Assembly (NCBI GenBank): GCA_947478905.1 | Contig: CANJXG010000008.1 | Coordinates: 1 to 48,721 of the forward strand | Source: Coxiellaceae bacterium | Lineage (GTDB): Bacteria; Pseudomonadota; Gammaproteobacteria; Berkiellales; Berkiellaceae | Reading direction: 5' to 3' | DNA: 48,721 nt | Shown here: one piece after another, positions 8,376 to 17,384 of the stretch | Layout of the letters: every line of letters begins with the position of its first letter | How positions within the stretch are numbered: position 1 is the stretch's first letter | Position numbers and translations under genes: made by a program | Notes under the pieces: model-generated | Database searches by the model: none | Told to the model about the DNA's origin: nothing | What the model saw: the letters and a program-made list of their open reading frames with translations, nothing else

Positions 8376-9608
8376 ATGGAAGAAAAAAAGAGAAATTTAG
8401 CTGAAAAACTAAAAAAATTACTAGGCTTGTTTCCTGTTGTGGTTATATTAGGAGCAAGACAATGTGGCAAAACAACACTTGCTAAATCAGTGACTGAGCA
8501 ATGGAAATATGTTGATTTAGAAAATCCAGATGATTTAGAGCGTGTCACACACGATCCTTTATTTTTTTTCAAGCAATTTCCTAACCACATTATTTTTGAT
8601 GAGACTCAGTCTTATCCAGAATTATTTAATATTTTAAGGGGCGTTATCGACGCCGATAGACACCAAAAAGGTCGGTTTATTTTAACTGGCTCCGCTAGTC
8701 CTGAACTATATAGTCATGCTATTGATTCTTTAGCCGGACGAATTGGCATCATTGAATTAGGTACTTTAAAGGCAAATGAGTTTTCAGATAAGCCCTTAAG
8801 CCCTTTTTATCGTAATTTTGAAAATAAATTAGATAAAAAAAATATTATATTAGGCTCTGATAAAATCCCAACCGATATCATGCAATACTTATGGTTATAT
8901 GGGGGATATCCCGAACCATGTATTAGCCAAGATACCCAATTTATCCAGTTATGGCTAGAAAATTATAAAAAAACTTATATGGATCGAGATATAGCGCGTC
9001 TTTTTCCAAAATTAAACAAACAAGCCTTCAATCGATTTTTAACTATCTTGAGTAAACTTGCTGGGACTATTATTAATAAATCAGATGTCGCAAGAGCCTT
9101 AGAAATCAGTGAAAAAACAGTACGAGAATATCTACATATTGCTACTAACACTTTTTTATGGCGCCCTCTTCCAAGTTATGAAAATAATATTATTAAATCT
9201 GTTATCAAAATGCCAAAAGGCTATATTCGAGATTCAGGAACTTTACATTATTTATTAAAAATTCATTCTCTATCTGATTTATATGATCATCCAATGGTGG
9301 GTGCGTCATTTGAAGCTTTTATTATTGAAGAAATCTTAAAAGGCCTGTCTGATACCCTAGTCACTAATTGGCAACCTTATTATTATCGCACTAAAGCTGG
9401 TGTAGAAATTGATTTAATCTTAGAGGGACCTTTTGGAATTTTACCAATTGAAATTAAATATGGTATCAAAACCGATCGTACACAACTTCGATCATTAACT
9501 AATTTTGTACAAGAACATCAGCTAGAATATGGAATACTCATCAACCAATCAGAAAAACCCGAATGGTTAAATGAACAGGTTATACAAATACCCTTTAATT
9601 ATATTTAA
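8376..9608 (+). CDS. AAA+ ATPase with DUF4143 (stand-alone ATP-binding protein)
   Basis: The N-terminal AAA_14 domain shows Walker A LGARQCGKTTLAKS near residue 25, Walker B-like IIFDETQSYPELF near 73 and sensor motif FILTGSASPEL near 105. From about residue 190 comes a DUF4143-type region, including the winged-helix-like stretch ISEKTVREYLHI and a nuclease-fold-like end (EIDLILEGPFGILPIEIKYG). The family is widespread, often strain-specific, and of unknown role; links to toxin-antitoxin or defence functions are proposed but not established. 410 residues is normal. The gene has its own strong promoter, is unrelated to tamA before it, and looks like an accessory single-gene insertion. Confidence 0.85.
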   Translation: MEEKKRNLAEKLKKLLGLFPVVVILGARQCGKTTLAKSVTEQWKYVDLENPDDLERVTHDPLFFFKQFPNHIIFDETQSYPELFNILRGVIDADRHQKGRFILTGSASPELYSHAIDSLAGRIGIIELGTLKANEFSDKPLSPFYRNFENKLDKKNIILGSDKIPTDIMQYLWLYGGYPEPCISQDTQFIQLWLENYKKTYMDRDIARLFPKLNKQAFNRFLTILSKLAGTIINKSDVARALEISEKTVREYLHIATNTFLWRPLPSYENNIIKSVIKMPKGYIRDSGTLHYLLKIHSLSDLYDHPMVGASFEAFIIEEILKGLSDTLVTNWQPYYYRTKAGVEIDLILEGPFGILPIEIKYGIKTDRTQLRSLTNFVQEHQLEYGILINQSEKPEWLNEQVIQIPFNYI

Positions 9609-9670
9609 ATATTTTCCAAAAAAATGACCTATACTTCATGTTAGTTTTTCAACTTATGTGGAGTGCTCTT

Positions 9671-10123
9671 ATGCAAACAAAAAACTTATTAAAAATCGCT
9701 TTAACCTTAGGATTAATGAGTGTTGGTGCTGTCCAAGCTGCATCTTCAATCAGCACTGATGATTCAGCAACAGATATGGGCTCTTCAACAGATGTTTCTA
9801 CTGAACCCAATGCGATTGCACCAGAAACTACTGTTGACCCTGCAAACCGCGGATCAATAGATCCTGCGCTAAGAAATGCTGATCCAATGAATAAGAATAA
9901 TATGAATAATACATCGGGATCAACTCTGAACAAAGGAACCGATCCTCTTAATAACCCAGAATCTACCATGCAAGATAAAGTGAATCCAACAAGCCCCAAT
10001 ACCACATCTGATCCGATGTTAACTCCTCCTGCACAACACATGAAAGAGCCAGTTCACAGATCAGATGAATGGCCTCATCGTCATCCAGGAAATGGGGTTC
10101 CAGTAGAGCCTATCAATAGATAA
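9671..10123 (+). CDS. Exported low-complexity protein 1 (unknown function)
   Basis: I place the start at ATG 9671, not at upstream ATG codons in the same frame, because GGAG lies eight bases before it and it gives a clean signal peptide, MQTKNLLKIALTLGLMSVGA, cleaved after VQA near residue 23. The mature ~127 residues are rich in Asn, Pro, Asp, Thr and Ser with recurring DP pairs (SDPM, TDPL, VDPAN) and no predicted fold. I do not recognise a family. It is the first of three consecutive exported proteins with similar signal peptides and disordered mature parts. A strong hairpin follows its stop codon, so it may be transcribed separately from the next two. A periplasmic or surface location is inferred. 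Confidence 0.7.
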   Translation: MQTKNLLKIALTLGLMSVGAVQAASSISTDDSATDMGSSTDVSTEPNAIAPETTVDPANRGSIDPALRNADPMNKNNMNNTSGSTLNKGTDPLNNPESTMQDKVNPTSPNTTSDPMLTPPAQHMKEPVHRSDEWPHRHPGNGVPVEPINR

Positions 10124-10130
10124 GCTCTCA

Positions 10131-10173
10131 AAGCTCTAGAGATCAACCTGATCTCTAGAGCTTTATTATTTTA
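10131..10173 (+). terminator. Rho-independent terminator-like hairpin
   Basis: A perfect 15-bp stem (10131-10145 with 10149-10163, arm AAGCTCTAGAGATCA), a three-base loop ACC and a T-rich run TTTATTATTTT. It starts seven bases after the stop of the first exported protein and sits before the next start at 10196. Confidence 0.75.
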
Positions 10174-10195
10174 ATATTCAATTGGAGTCTATATT

Positions 10196-10693
10196 ATGAA
10201 AAATGCATTAAAAATCTTCTTAAGCCTAAGTGCAATTAGCATTGGATCTTTAGCACAAGCTTATGGCTCTTTTGATATGGATGTTGCCCCTAGCAGTAGC
10301 AGTGAATCTACCCGTGATACAAGTAATGACTCTGGATATATAACCGGCGGAGGATCTGCCGGAGGCTCTACTGGTGGAACCAGTGGTATGGGAGCCCCTC
10401 CTCCCTCGGTTGATACCGCTATTGAACCTGCTGAAGAAGGATCAAAAAATGATTCAGGAAATAATCCTGATTCATTACCAAATTCAATAGAACCCTTATC
10501 TCTAAATGATATTATGGAAAAACCAGCAGATGATGTAGATGTAAGCAAATCAGAAGATGGGGAAGAACCTGATATAGACGTCAGTAAATCGGAAGATGGG
10601 GACAAACCAGATATAGATGTCAGTAAATCAGAATATGGTGACAAACCCGATATAGACGTAAGTAGATCAGAAGACTATAAAAATCAAAATTGA
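10196..10693 (+). CDS. Exported acidic repeat protein 2 (unknown function)
   Basis: The signal peptide MKNALKIFLSLSAISIGSLA ends after QA near residue 22 and closely resembles those of the genes on both sides. The mature part holds a Gly/Ser-rich segment (ITGGGSAGGSTGGTSG) near residue 50 and ends in four tandem 13-residue acidic units of type DIDVSKSEDGDKP (residues ~113-164). GGAG lies upstream of the ATG. I recognise no family. The pattern suggests a flexible, strongly negative exported tail, possibly ion-binding or a spacer, but nothing identifies a role. The FecR-like gene starts 17 bases downstream, so the two are probably co-transcribed. Confidence 0.7.
   Translation: MKNALKIFLSLSAISIGSLAQAYGSFDMDVAPSSSSESTRDTSNDSGYITGGGSAGGSTGGTSGMGAPPPSVDTAIEPAEEGSKNDSGNNPDSLPNSIEPLSLNDIMEKPADDVDVSKSEDGEEPDIDVSKSEDGDKPDIDVSKSEYGDKPDIDVSRSEDYKNQN
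10532..10687 (+). repeat. Four tandem 39-bp coding repeats
   Basis: Units start at 10532, 10571, 10610 and 10649, encoding DVDVSKSEDGEEP, DIDVSKSEDGDKP, DIDVSKSEYGDKP and the diverged last unit DIDVSRSEDYKN. The copies are close at nucleotide level, so unit number could vary by slippage between strains. Confidence 0.85.
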
Positions 10694-10710
10694 TTCATCT
10701 GGAGTAAATT

Positions 10711-12186
10711 ATGAAAAATTGGTTACCTATCGCCTTAAGCCTAAGTCTTATAAGCAGCGGCTTTCCCTTATACGCTGAATCTTCAAAGACTTATCAAGCT
10801 GCAATCGTGGCAGATTGTTCGCGATTAGATAAATGCCCTTTAATGAAAGGGGATACTTTATTAACTTCTAATACTGCCCGTTCAGGACTCCCTCTTGGCA
10901 ATGCAATGATTATTTTAGGGTTAAATACTCAAGTTAAAGTAGTTACTTTAAATACGCAATTAAAAGCATTTAATTTAATAAAAGGCAGCATTACTGTGAA
11001 TGTGCTGAAGAACGAACCCCGCCATGTTTATCAAATTAATGCTGGAAACTTATTAAAAATATTTATTAGGCAAGCGGGGTATTACCGAATCCAGATTTCC
11101 CCTAATCAAAAACAAACGATCGTACAAGTTATACAAGGACAGGCTGAACTTCGTATTGACAAAAGCAGTCGAGTCATAAAACAAGGCCAAACTGCTAATA
11201 TTAAAGAAATGGACAACTCTCAGATTTATACTAATGTGCAACGTCCCTTATATGATAATGATTATAATTTTTCTATGAATTTCATTCATAATTATTATAC
11301 TCTCTACCCTATTGGCGCACCTTCTATTAGATTAATACCCCGATATATCGCCAATGGTCCAAAAGTACAAATTTTTTATGCTCGCCCTATTACGTTTTAT
11401 CACCAACCTACTAGGTTTTATCAAGAACCTATCGTTATTCGAGAATCAAGATACCGGAACAGTCAACCTAGTATTAATATAGATATCAACCTAAATCAAG
11501 TATTCGGCAGCCAATCGCAAAACAGAAATTATGATAGATATCATGATAGAAATCATAAGACACCGATTGAATCAAGATCTAGAAATAACTCTGAACCCAT
11601 GGCAGGCACGGACTCTACGGTTATGCCACAAATTATACCGGATGCAACTTCTGAAGATCTCAATCTTAAAAAACCCACCGGACGTAATTCTGACTCAGTA
11701 CCAGTATCAAGCCCAGATCCTGATTCTACCGCTAGATCTGAAATCATACCTGATGCCAAGCCTAAGAATCGTGATAATATAGATTATAATGCTATTGCTA
11801 ACCCTAGCCCTGATAATAAACCAATCACCGGAACGACTTCTGTGGTTACACCTGAAGCTATACCGGACGCCACCCGTGAGGAAATGAATGCTAAACCCGA
11901 AACCAATGGCCAGGTATCTGGAACCACAACCGATTTAACCCCGGGTGCGAACTCACAAGAATCCTCTAAAAAAGTGATAGAAAAACCATCAGAGCAACTT
12001 GTATCTGATCCAGTAACACAACCCCAAATAGACAGAGTACCTGGCGTACGAACAGAGGCACTGATACCCCAGGATACTCGCCCACAACCCACAAGAGAGG
12101 CAGGAATAAGACGGGATCCGCCTATCGATAGCGATCCACAAACGAGTAAAAAAATAATACCCGATGCGCACCCTAGAAATCCATAA
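10711..12186 (+). CDS. Exported FecR-domain protein with disordered IIPDA-repeat tail
   Basis: A signal peptide ends near residue 22 (FPLYA|ES). Residues ~30-170 resemble the FecR-like beta-rich domain seen in DUF6600-type periplasmic proteins: a baseline segment (GNAMIILGLNTQVKVV), INAGNLLKIFIRQAGYYRI and VIQGQAELRI..SRVIKQGQ. A Tyr/Arg/Pro-rich part follows, with Asn-rich INIDINLNQVFGSQSQNRN. The last ~200 residues are Pro/Thr/Asp-rich with four spaced copies of a motif around IIPDA (QIIPDATSEDL, EIIPDAKPKN, EAIPDATREEM, KIIPDAHPRNP). No sigma factor or TonB receptor is nearby, so a classical FecR signalling role is unlikely. An envelope-associated structural or binding role is inferred. 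GGAG precedes the ATG. Confidence 0.72.
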   Translation: MKNWLPIALSLSLISSGFPLYAESSKTYQAAIVADCSRLDKCPLMKGDTLLTSNTARSGLPLGNAMIILGLNTQVKVVTLNTQLKAFNLIKGSITVNVLKNEPRHVYQINAGNLLKIFIRQAGYYRIQISPNQKQTIVQVIQGQAELRIDKSSRVIKQGQTANIKEMDNSQIYTNVQRPLYDNDYNFSMNFIHNYYTLYPIGAPSIRLIPRYIANGPKVQIFYARPITFYHQPTRFYQEPIVIRESRYRNSQPSINIDINLNQVFGSQSQNRNYDRYHDRNHKTPIESRSRNNSEPMAGTDSTVMPQIIPDATSEDLNLKKPTGRNSDSVPVSSPDPDSTARSEIIPDAKPKNRDNIDYNAIANPSPDNKPITGTTSVVTPEAIPDATREEMNAKPETNGQVSGTTTDLTPGANSQESSKKVIEKPSEQLVSDPVTQPQIDRVPGVRTEALIPQDTRPQPTREAGIRRDPPIDSDPQTSKKIIPDAHPRNP

Positions 12187-12199
12187 GGGAGCCCACAGC

Positions 12200-13477
12200 T
12201 TATAGAAGATTGGAAAATTTTTTCAGAAGATCGATAAAATTAGGAAAAGAAGTCTTTATACAATCTGTATCTTGAACGATAAAAGAGGCATTATATCCTT
12301 TATTTTTTAAGATACACCCTGCAATACAAAAAGCCATAGCGATTCGGTGATCTCCTGCTGCATCAATAATAATTTCTTTATTATGATTAATATTTATATC
12401 AAGATCTCCTTTTATATTCATCCCATCAGGGTATTCTTCAAGTTGCACTCCTAATTGCTTTAAATTTTGCGCCATTTTAGCTAAACGATCGCTTTCTTTA
12501 ACGCGCAATTCAGCTGCACCCCGTAAGAGAGTATTACCTTGTGCAAAAGCCGCAGCAATGAATAAAATAGGAAATTCATCTATAGCCGAAACTACTTCTT
12601 CAAGCGGGATGCTGATACCTCTTAAAGTACTATATTGAACAATAATATCTGCAGTAGGCTCCCAATCATCCGTTTGATTACCTAATTCAATATTAGCCCC
12701 CATTAATTTTAAAATACGAATGACGCCTAATCGAGTAGGATTCACACCTACGGATTTTAAAAAAAGATGGGAGCCTGGTATTAAAAGCGCAGCCACTATA
12801 AAAAAAGAAGCCGAAGAAATATCGCCGGGGATAATTAAATTTTGCCCCTTCAATATGCCATCTGTATTAAAAATCTTTAATAATCTTTCACTATGATCAC
12901 GCGTAGCGTGGGTTTCATACACACGCGTTACGCCTTTGGCAAATTGACCGGCTAATAATATACAAGATTTTACCTGCGCACTGGCAATTAGCAATTTATA
13001 GTCTATCCCTACCAAATTTTGATTGCCGGTAATTTTTAAAGGCGCCACAGAGCCTGTTATTTTAGCACCCATTTGCTTTAAGGGTTCTGTAATACGATTC
13101 ATAGGGCGCTTACACAAAGAAGCATCTCCCGTTAAAACAGAATCAAAAGGCTGAGCTGCTAACACGCCTGCCATTAAACGAAAACCTGTTCCTGAATTTC
13201 CAAAATACAAAGGGGCACTGGGGGCTTTAAATCCTTTTAAACCTAACCCTTCTATAAGTAAATCGCCATTAATATGCCAGGTAAAATTCAAACCTAAATT
13301 TTTTAAGGCTTCTAAGGTATGTAAACAATCTTCTGATTTTAAAAAATGAGAAAGGCGCGTTTGGCCCTGAGCAAGGGCAGCAAAAATAATAGCACGTTGG
13401 GAAATGGATTTATCGCCAGGTATAGTTTCTTGACCACAAAAAGGATGTGCGGCTAATATATTAATATTACTACTCAA
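12200..13477 (-). CDS. aroA: 3-phosphoshikimate 1-carboxyvinyltransferase (EPSP synthase)
   Basis: Sixth step of the shikimate pathway: joins phosphoenolpyruvate to shikimate 3-phosphate. Landmarks are IPGDKSISQRA (Lys23), YFGNSGTGFRLMAG near 92, the substrate-binding SAQVKSCILLAG near 167, DEFPILFIAAAFA with the catalytic Asp, LRVKESDRL and DHRIAMAF. 425 residues is typical (E. coli 427). The start is TTG at 13477; no ATG fits, and the GDKS motif position supports it. The likely Shine-Dalgarno GAGGG (13485-13489) lies inside the palindromic repeat that fills the gap to serC. It is probably the last gene of the gyrA-serC-aroA unit, but transcripts must cross that repeat. It converges on the FecR-like gene. 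Confidence 0.95.
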   Translation of the reverse strand: MSSNINILAAHPFCGQETIPGDKSISQRAIIFAALAQGQTRLSHFLKSEDCLHTLEALKNLGLNFTWHINGDLLIEGLGLKGFKAPSAPLYFGNSGTGFRLMAGVLAAQPFDSVLTGDASLCKRPMNRITEPLKQMGAKITGSVAPLKITGNQNLVGIDYKLLIASAQVKSCILLAGQFAKGVTRVYETHATRDHSERLLKIFNTDGILKGQNLIIPGDISSASFFIVAALLIPGSHLFLKSVGVNPTRLGVIRILKLMGANIELGNQTDDWEPTADIIVQYSTLRGISIPLEEVVSAIDEFPILFIAAAFAQGNTLLRGAAELRVKESDRLAKMAQNLKQLGVQLEEYPDGMNIKGDLDININHNKEIIIDAAGDHRIAMAFCIAGCILKNKGYNASFIVQDTDCIKTSFPNFIDLLKKFSNLL

Positions 13478-13674
13478 CCCCTCACCCTCATCGCCTTCGG
13501 CGGTCCCTCTCCCGTGACGGTAGAGGGGAGAATTTGTTCGCGATGCTCACGGAAGATGCATTTTGGCAGATTTTGAAAAATAAAATAAATGGATCCCGAC
13601 ATGAGTGAAACGAATGAATTCTGCCCTCTACCGTTACGGGAGAGGGACCATCAAAGATGGGAAGAGTGAGGGGT
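13478..13674. repeat. Palindromic MITE-like repeat filling the serC-aroA gap
   Basis: Two inverted ~65-base arms, each beginning AACCCCTCAC, face each other (13476-13540 and 13613-13677). Each contains two small hairpins. Hairpin 1 is CGCC-TTC-GGCG in the left arm and CATC-AAA-GATG in the right. Hairpin 2 is CCCTCT...AGAGGG in both (13505-13527, 13624-13646). The ends coincide with the serC stop and the aroA start. A related copy lies at 28979-29060. The arrangement resembles a REP/MITE-type non-autonomous element. Confidence 0.8.
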
Positions 13675-14748
13675 TTAAAATTGAGCATGCTCTAATTCAA
13701 ATTGTTTCATAAATTCCACCAGAGCGCTCACCCCTTCTAAAGGCATCGCATTATATACACTGGCTCGAATGCCGCCTAATACTTTATGCCCTTTAAGATA
13801 ATATAATCCCTGTTTATTCGCTTCATTTAAAAAATGATTTTCTAACTCTAGAGTGGGTAATCTAAAAGGAATATTCAATCTGGATCGTACTGTCGTATCA
13901 ATCGTATTACTATACAGATGACTATTATCAATAGTGTTATATAATAATTTTGATTTTTCTAGAGCACGTTGTTCCATCGCCGATACGCCACCGTGTGATT
14001 GAACCCATTGTAATACTAAACTCATGACATACCAACAAAAGACAGGAGGCGTATTAATCATAGAATCAGCGCGATCCATTTCAGAGTAATCAAGCATTTT
14101 AGGCGTCAAAGGATGTGCTTTTCCTATTAAATCGTCTCGCAAGATAACCAAGGTAAGCCCTGCAATGCCAATATTTTTTTGTGTAGCAGCATAAACCAGA
14201 CCTACATTTTTAAAATCAATGGCTTTGCTCAAAATACTCGAAGTAGCATCTACGACAAACGGAATAGAAGCTTTTAGATCTGAATGGCATATCGGAAATG
14301 CTGGTAATTCAATGCCATCAATCGTTTCATTATCGGTAAAATGAATATAGGCTGCATCTTGCGCATCAAAAACAGCATTACTGTCGGTAATCGTATTAAT
14401 TTTACCGTATCTTTGCGCTTCTAGACTCGCCTGTGAAGACCAATGCCCCGTGATTAAATAATTCGCTTGCGCGTTAGGAATATTTTGCCCTAACAAATTT
14501 AAAGGGATCCCAGAAAACTGAGTTCTTGCACCGCCTTGCATAAAAAGAATTTTAAAATTTGAAGGAATTTTTAAAAGATCACGTATATTATCTCTGGCTT
14601 GAGCCGCCATGGCCATCACTTCTGGTATGCGATGACTCAATTCCATAATGGAAATGCCTTTGTGCCAGCCTTTTAAGTCCCGCTCAATTTGTGAAAGAAC
14701 CGAGCTAGGTAACATAGCAGGTCCAGCACTAAAATTAAATATCGGCAT
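13675..14748 (-). CDS. serC: Phosphoserine aminotransferase
   Basis: A PLP enzyme making 3-phosphoserine in serine synthesis and also acting in the vitamin B6 route. I choose the ATG at 14748 so that the protein begins [14 protein letters not shown], matching the family start; an upstream in-frame ATG (14778) would add residues not found in homologues, and one at 14751 is also possible. Visible are MELSHRIPE near residue 30, MQGGART near 74, the PLP lysine in [12 protein letters not shown] near 195 and [12 protein letters not shown] near the end. 357 residues is normal (E. coli 362). It overlaps gyrA by 14 bases, so it is translationally coupled to it. The palindromic repeat starts right after its stop codon. 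Confidence 0.94.
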   Translation of the reverse strand: MPIFNFSAGPAMLPSSVLSQIERDLKGWHKGISIMELSHRIPEVMAMAAQARDNIRDLLKIPSNFKILFMQGGARTQFSGIPLNLLGQNIPNAQANYLITGHWSSQASLEAQRYGKINTITDSNAVFDAQDAAYIHFTDNETIDGIELPAFPICHSDLKASIPFVVDATSSILSKAIDFKNVGLVYAATQKNIGIAGLTLVILRDDLIGKAHPLTPKMLDYSEMDRADSMINTPPVFCWYVMSLVLQWVQSHGGVSAMEQRALEKSKLLYNTIDNSHLYSNTIDTTVRSRLNIPFRLPTLELENHFLNEANKQGLYYLKGHKVLGGIRASVYNAMPLEGVSALVEFMKQFELEHAQF

Positions 14749-17266
14749 CATCGGTTCCCATTTCTTGTGAACCTTCAATCTCTTGCACCCGTTGTACTGC
14801 GACTAATTTCTCTCCATTATTTAAGTTAATTAGCTTTACGCCTTGAGTATTACGACCCACTACAGAAATACCTTCTATAGAAGTACGCACTAAGGTACCG
14901 CCATCGCTGATCAGCATAATTTCATCCCCTGATCCTACTTTAAGCGCCCCTACCACTTGTCCATTTCGCTGTGAAGTTTGTATTGCAATTACCCCTTGCC
15001 CGCCTCGGCCCTTAGTGGGGTATTCTGAAACTGCAGTACGCTTACCAAAACCATTTTCAGTGGCTGTCAATATAGTACACTCTTCATCTACAATCAAAAG
15101 CGAAATTACAGACTGTTTTTCTTGTAGTCTAATTCCTCTAATCCCTTTAGCAGAACGCCCCATCGAGCGAATTTTTTCTTCTGAAAAACGAATTGCTTTA
15201 CCAGCATTGGTAAATAACATGACATTTCGAGTCCCGTCTGTTATTTCAGCCCCGACTAATACATCGCCTTCAACTAGATCAATTGCCCTAATACCCGAGC
15301 TTCTCGGTCTTGAAAATTCAGTTAAATCAACTTTTTTAACAGTACCATTATTGGTTGCCATCACAATATAAGAACCTGGAGTATAGTCTCTCAAAGGAAG
15401 CATAGCATTAATTTTTTCATTTGCTTCTAAAGGCAATAAATTCACAATAGGTCTACCACGTGCAACTCTAGATCCTAATGGAAGAGAATACACTTTTAAC
15501 CAATAGACTTTCCCTAAGCTTGAAAAACATAAAATAGTATCATGGGTGCTAGCAATCCAGAGTCTAGTTATATAATCTTCTTCTTTAATACTCGTAGCTG
15601 CTTTTCCGCGTCCCCCCCGCTTTTGCGCCGTATAAGCAGTAATAGGCTGTGTTTTTACATATCCTTCATGGGATAAGGTTACGACCATATCTTCTTCAGT
15701 AATTAAATCTTCATTGGATAAATCTTGCGTATCATACAAAATTTCTGTGCGTCTATCGTCTCCAAATTCTTCCAACACTTCGTTTAATTCTTGTTTTACC
15801 ACGCCTATTAAAACAGCTGGATTATTTAAAATATCTAATAATTTTTTAATATCAATCAAAATATTTTCATATTCTTCTAATATTTTATCTTGTTCTAAAC
15901 CCGTTAAACGATGCAGTTTTAAATCTAAAATAGCTTGAGCTTGTATTTCAGATAATTGATAGTCCTTTAATACCTGATCGGATTCTGTTTTTTGTAACAT
16001 AGCCAGCACCATGCCGGGTTCCCATACTTTTTGCTGTAACTTCTGCTTCGCATCTTGAGGGTTAGATGAGGTTTTAATCATCGTAATGATTTCATCAATA
16101 TTGGCTAAGGCTACGCCCCATCCTTCTAAAATATGGGCTCTTTCACGGGCTTTTCTAAGCTCAAACACAGTACGACGATTCACGACCACCCGTCTGTGAC
16201 GAATGAAAATTTCAAGCAGATGCTTTAAATTCATAGTTTTAGGTTGCCCATCTTCTAAGGCAACCATATTGATCCCAAAAACAGTTTGCATCTGAGTGTG
16301 GGCATACAGATTATTTAAAATAACATCTGCCACTTCGTTACGTTTTAATTCCACAACCATGCGCATGCCGTCTTTATCCGATTCATCTCGTAAAGCGCTG
16401 ATGCCTTCGATTTTTTGTTCTTTCACTAATTCTGCAATTTTTTCAATCAAACGTGCTTTATTTACTTGATAAGGTAATTCAGTCACTACAATAGTTTGTT
16501 TGCCAGTTTTATCATCCACTTCGATTTCCGTTCTAGCACGCACCTGAACGCGGCCACGACCGGTTTTATAAGCCTCTATAATCCCTGCTCGACCATTAAT
16601 AAAAGCGGCTGTTGGAAAATCAGGGCCCTTCACATATTCCATCAATCCTTCTATGGTAATCTCTGGATCTTCAATTAACGCTAAGCACGCGCCAATCACT
16701 TCTCGTAAATTATGAGGCGGAATGTTAGTAGCCATCCCTACGGCAATACCTGATGAACCATTTAATAATAAATTAGGTACACGGCTAGGAAGAACTGTTG
16801 GGGCAAATTCAGTTTCATCATAATTAGGCTGAAAATCGACGGTTTCTTTTTCAAGATCTTTAAGTAACATGTGGGCATATTTAGACATCTTTATTTCGGT
16901 ATACCGCATCGCAGCAGCAGAGTCTCCATCTACGGAACCAAAGTTACCTTGACCATCTACCAATAAATAACGCATAGAAAAAGGCTGCGCCATACGAACG
17001 ATCGTATCGTATACCGCGGTATCACCATGAGGATGATATTTACCAATCACATCACCGACGACACGGGCTGATTTCTTATAGGGTTTATTCCAATCGTTTC
17101 CTAATTCACGCATGGCGAAAAGCACCCGTCTGTGGACGGGTTTTAGACCCTCGCGAGCATCAGGCAATGCACGTCCTACAATGACGCTCATGGCGTAATC
17201 TAAGTAAGATTTTTTTAACTCATTTTCAATATCGAGCTGTTGGACTTCTTGTGCAATATCTCCCAC
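14735..17266 (-). CDS. gyrA: DNA gyrase subunit A
   Basis: The breakage-reunion subunit of gyrase (A2B2), which introduces negative supercoils. The N-terminus has the conserved [20 protein letters not shown]. The quinolone-determining region reads [19 protein letters not shown], with Thr where E. coli has Ser83; Thr is native in several genera. The active-site Tyr is in [13 protein letters not shown] near residue 121. The C-terminal beta-pinwheel carries the GyrA box QKRGGRGK near 560, which separates it from ParC. 843 residues is near normal. The start is GTG at 17266 with AGGAG ten bases upstream. It leads the gyrA-serC-aroA unit and diverges from ubiG across a ~118-base AT-rich region. Confidence 0.97.
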   Translation of the reverse strand: MGDIAQEVQQLDIENELKKSYLDYAMSVIVGRALPDAREGLKPVHRRVLFAMRELGNDWNKPYKKSARVVGDVIGKYHPHGDTAVYDTIVRMAQPFSMRYLLVDGQGNFGSVDGDSAAAMRYTEIKMSKYAHMLLKDLEKETVDFQPNYDETEFAPTVLPSRVPNLLLNGSSGIAVGMATNIPPHNLREVIGACLALIEDPEITIEGLMEYVKGPDFPTAAFINGRAGIIEAYKTGRGRVQVRARTEIEVDDKTGKQTIVVTELPYQVNKARLIEKIAELVKEQKIEGISALRDESDKDGMRMVVELKRNEVADVILNNLYAHTQMQTVFGINMVALEDGQPKTMNLKHLLEIFIRHRRVVVNRRTVFELRKARERAHILEGWGVALANIDEIITMIKTSSNPQDAKQKLQQKVWEPGMVLAMLQKTESDQVLKDYQLSEIQAQAILDLKLHRLTGLEQDKILEEYENILIDIKKLLDILNNPAVLIGVVKQELNEVLEEFGDDRRTEILYDTQDLSNEDLITEEDMVVTLSHEGYVKTQPITAYTAQKRGGRGKAATSIKEEDYITRLWIASTHDTILCFSSLGKVYWLKVYSLPLGSRVARGRPIVNLLPLEANEKINAMLPLRDYTPGSYIVMATNNGTVKKVDLTEFSRPRSSGIRAIDLVEGDVLVGAEITDGTRNVMLFTNAGKAIRFSEEKIRSMGRSAKGIRGIRLQEKQSVISLLIVDEECTILTATENGFGKRTAVSEYPTKGRGGQGVIAIQTSQRNGQVVGALKVGSGDEIMLISDGGTLVRTSIEGISVVGRNTQGVKLINLNNGEKLVAVQRVQEIEGSQEMGTDDADI

Positions 17267-17384
17267 GAAAAACCGCTCCTGTATGTTAGTTAATTAATAC
17301 ATAAATATAATATATTTTTCTATTTTAACACAGCTCTGAGGCAAACTCCGATATTATATATATAAAGTTTATAAGGAGTATATT

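Noticed and set aside
9649-10644. - strand ORFs opposite the exported low-complexity genes
   Set aside because: Low-complexity coding sequence often leaves the opposite strand open. The + strand frames have signal peptides and ribosome binding sites; the - frames have neither.
13488-13688. - strand 66-codon ORF in the serC-aroA gap
   Set aside because: It consists of the palindromic repeat and the end of serC in another frame, so it is not a gene.
14748-14778. Longer SerC start at 14778
   Set aside because: It would add ten residues before [10 protein letters not shown] that the family lacks, and it lies deeper in gyrA.
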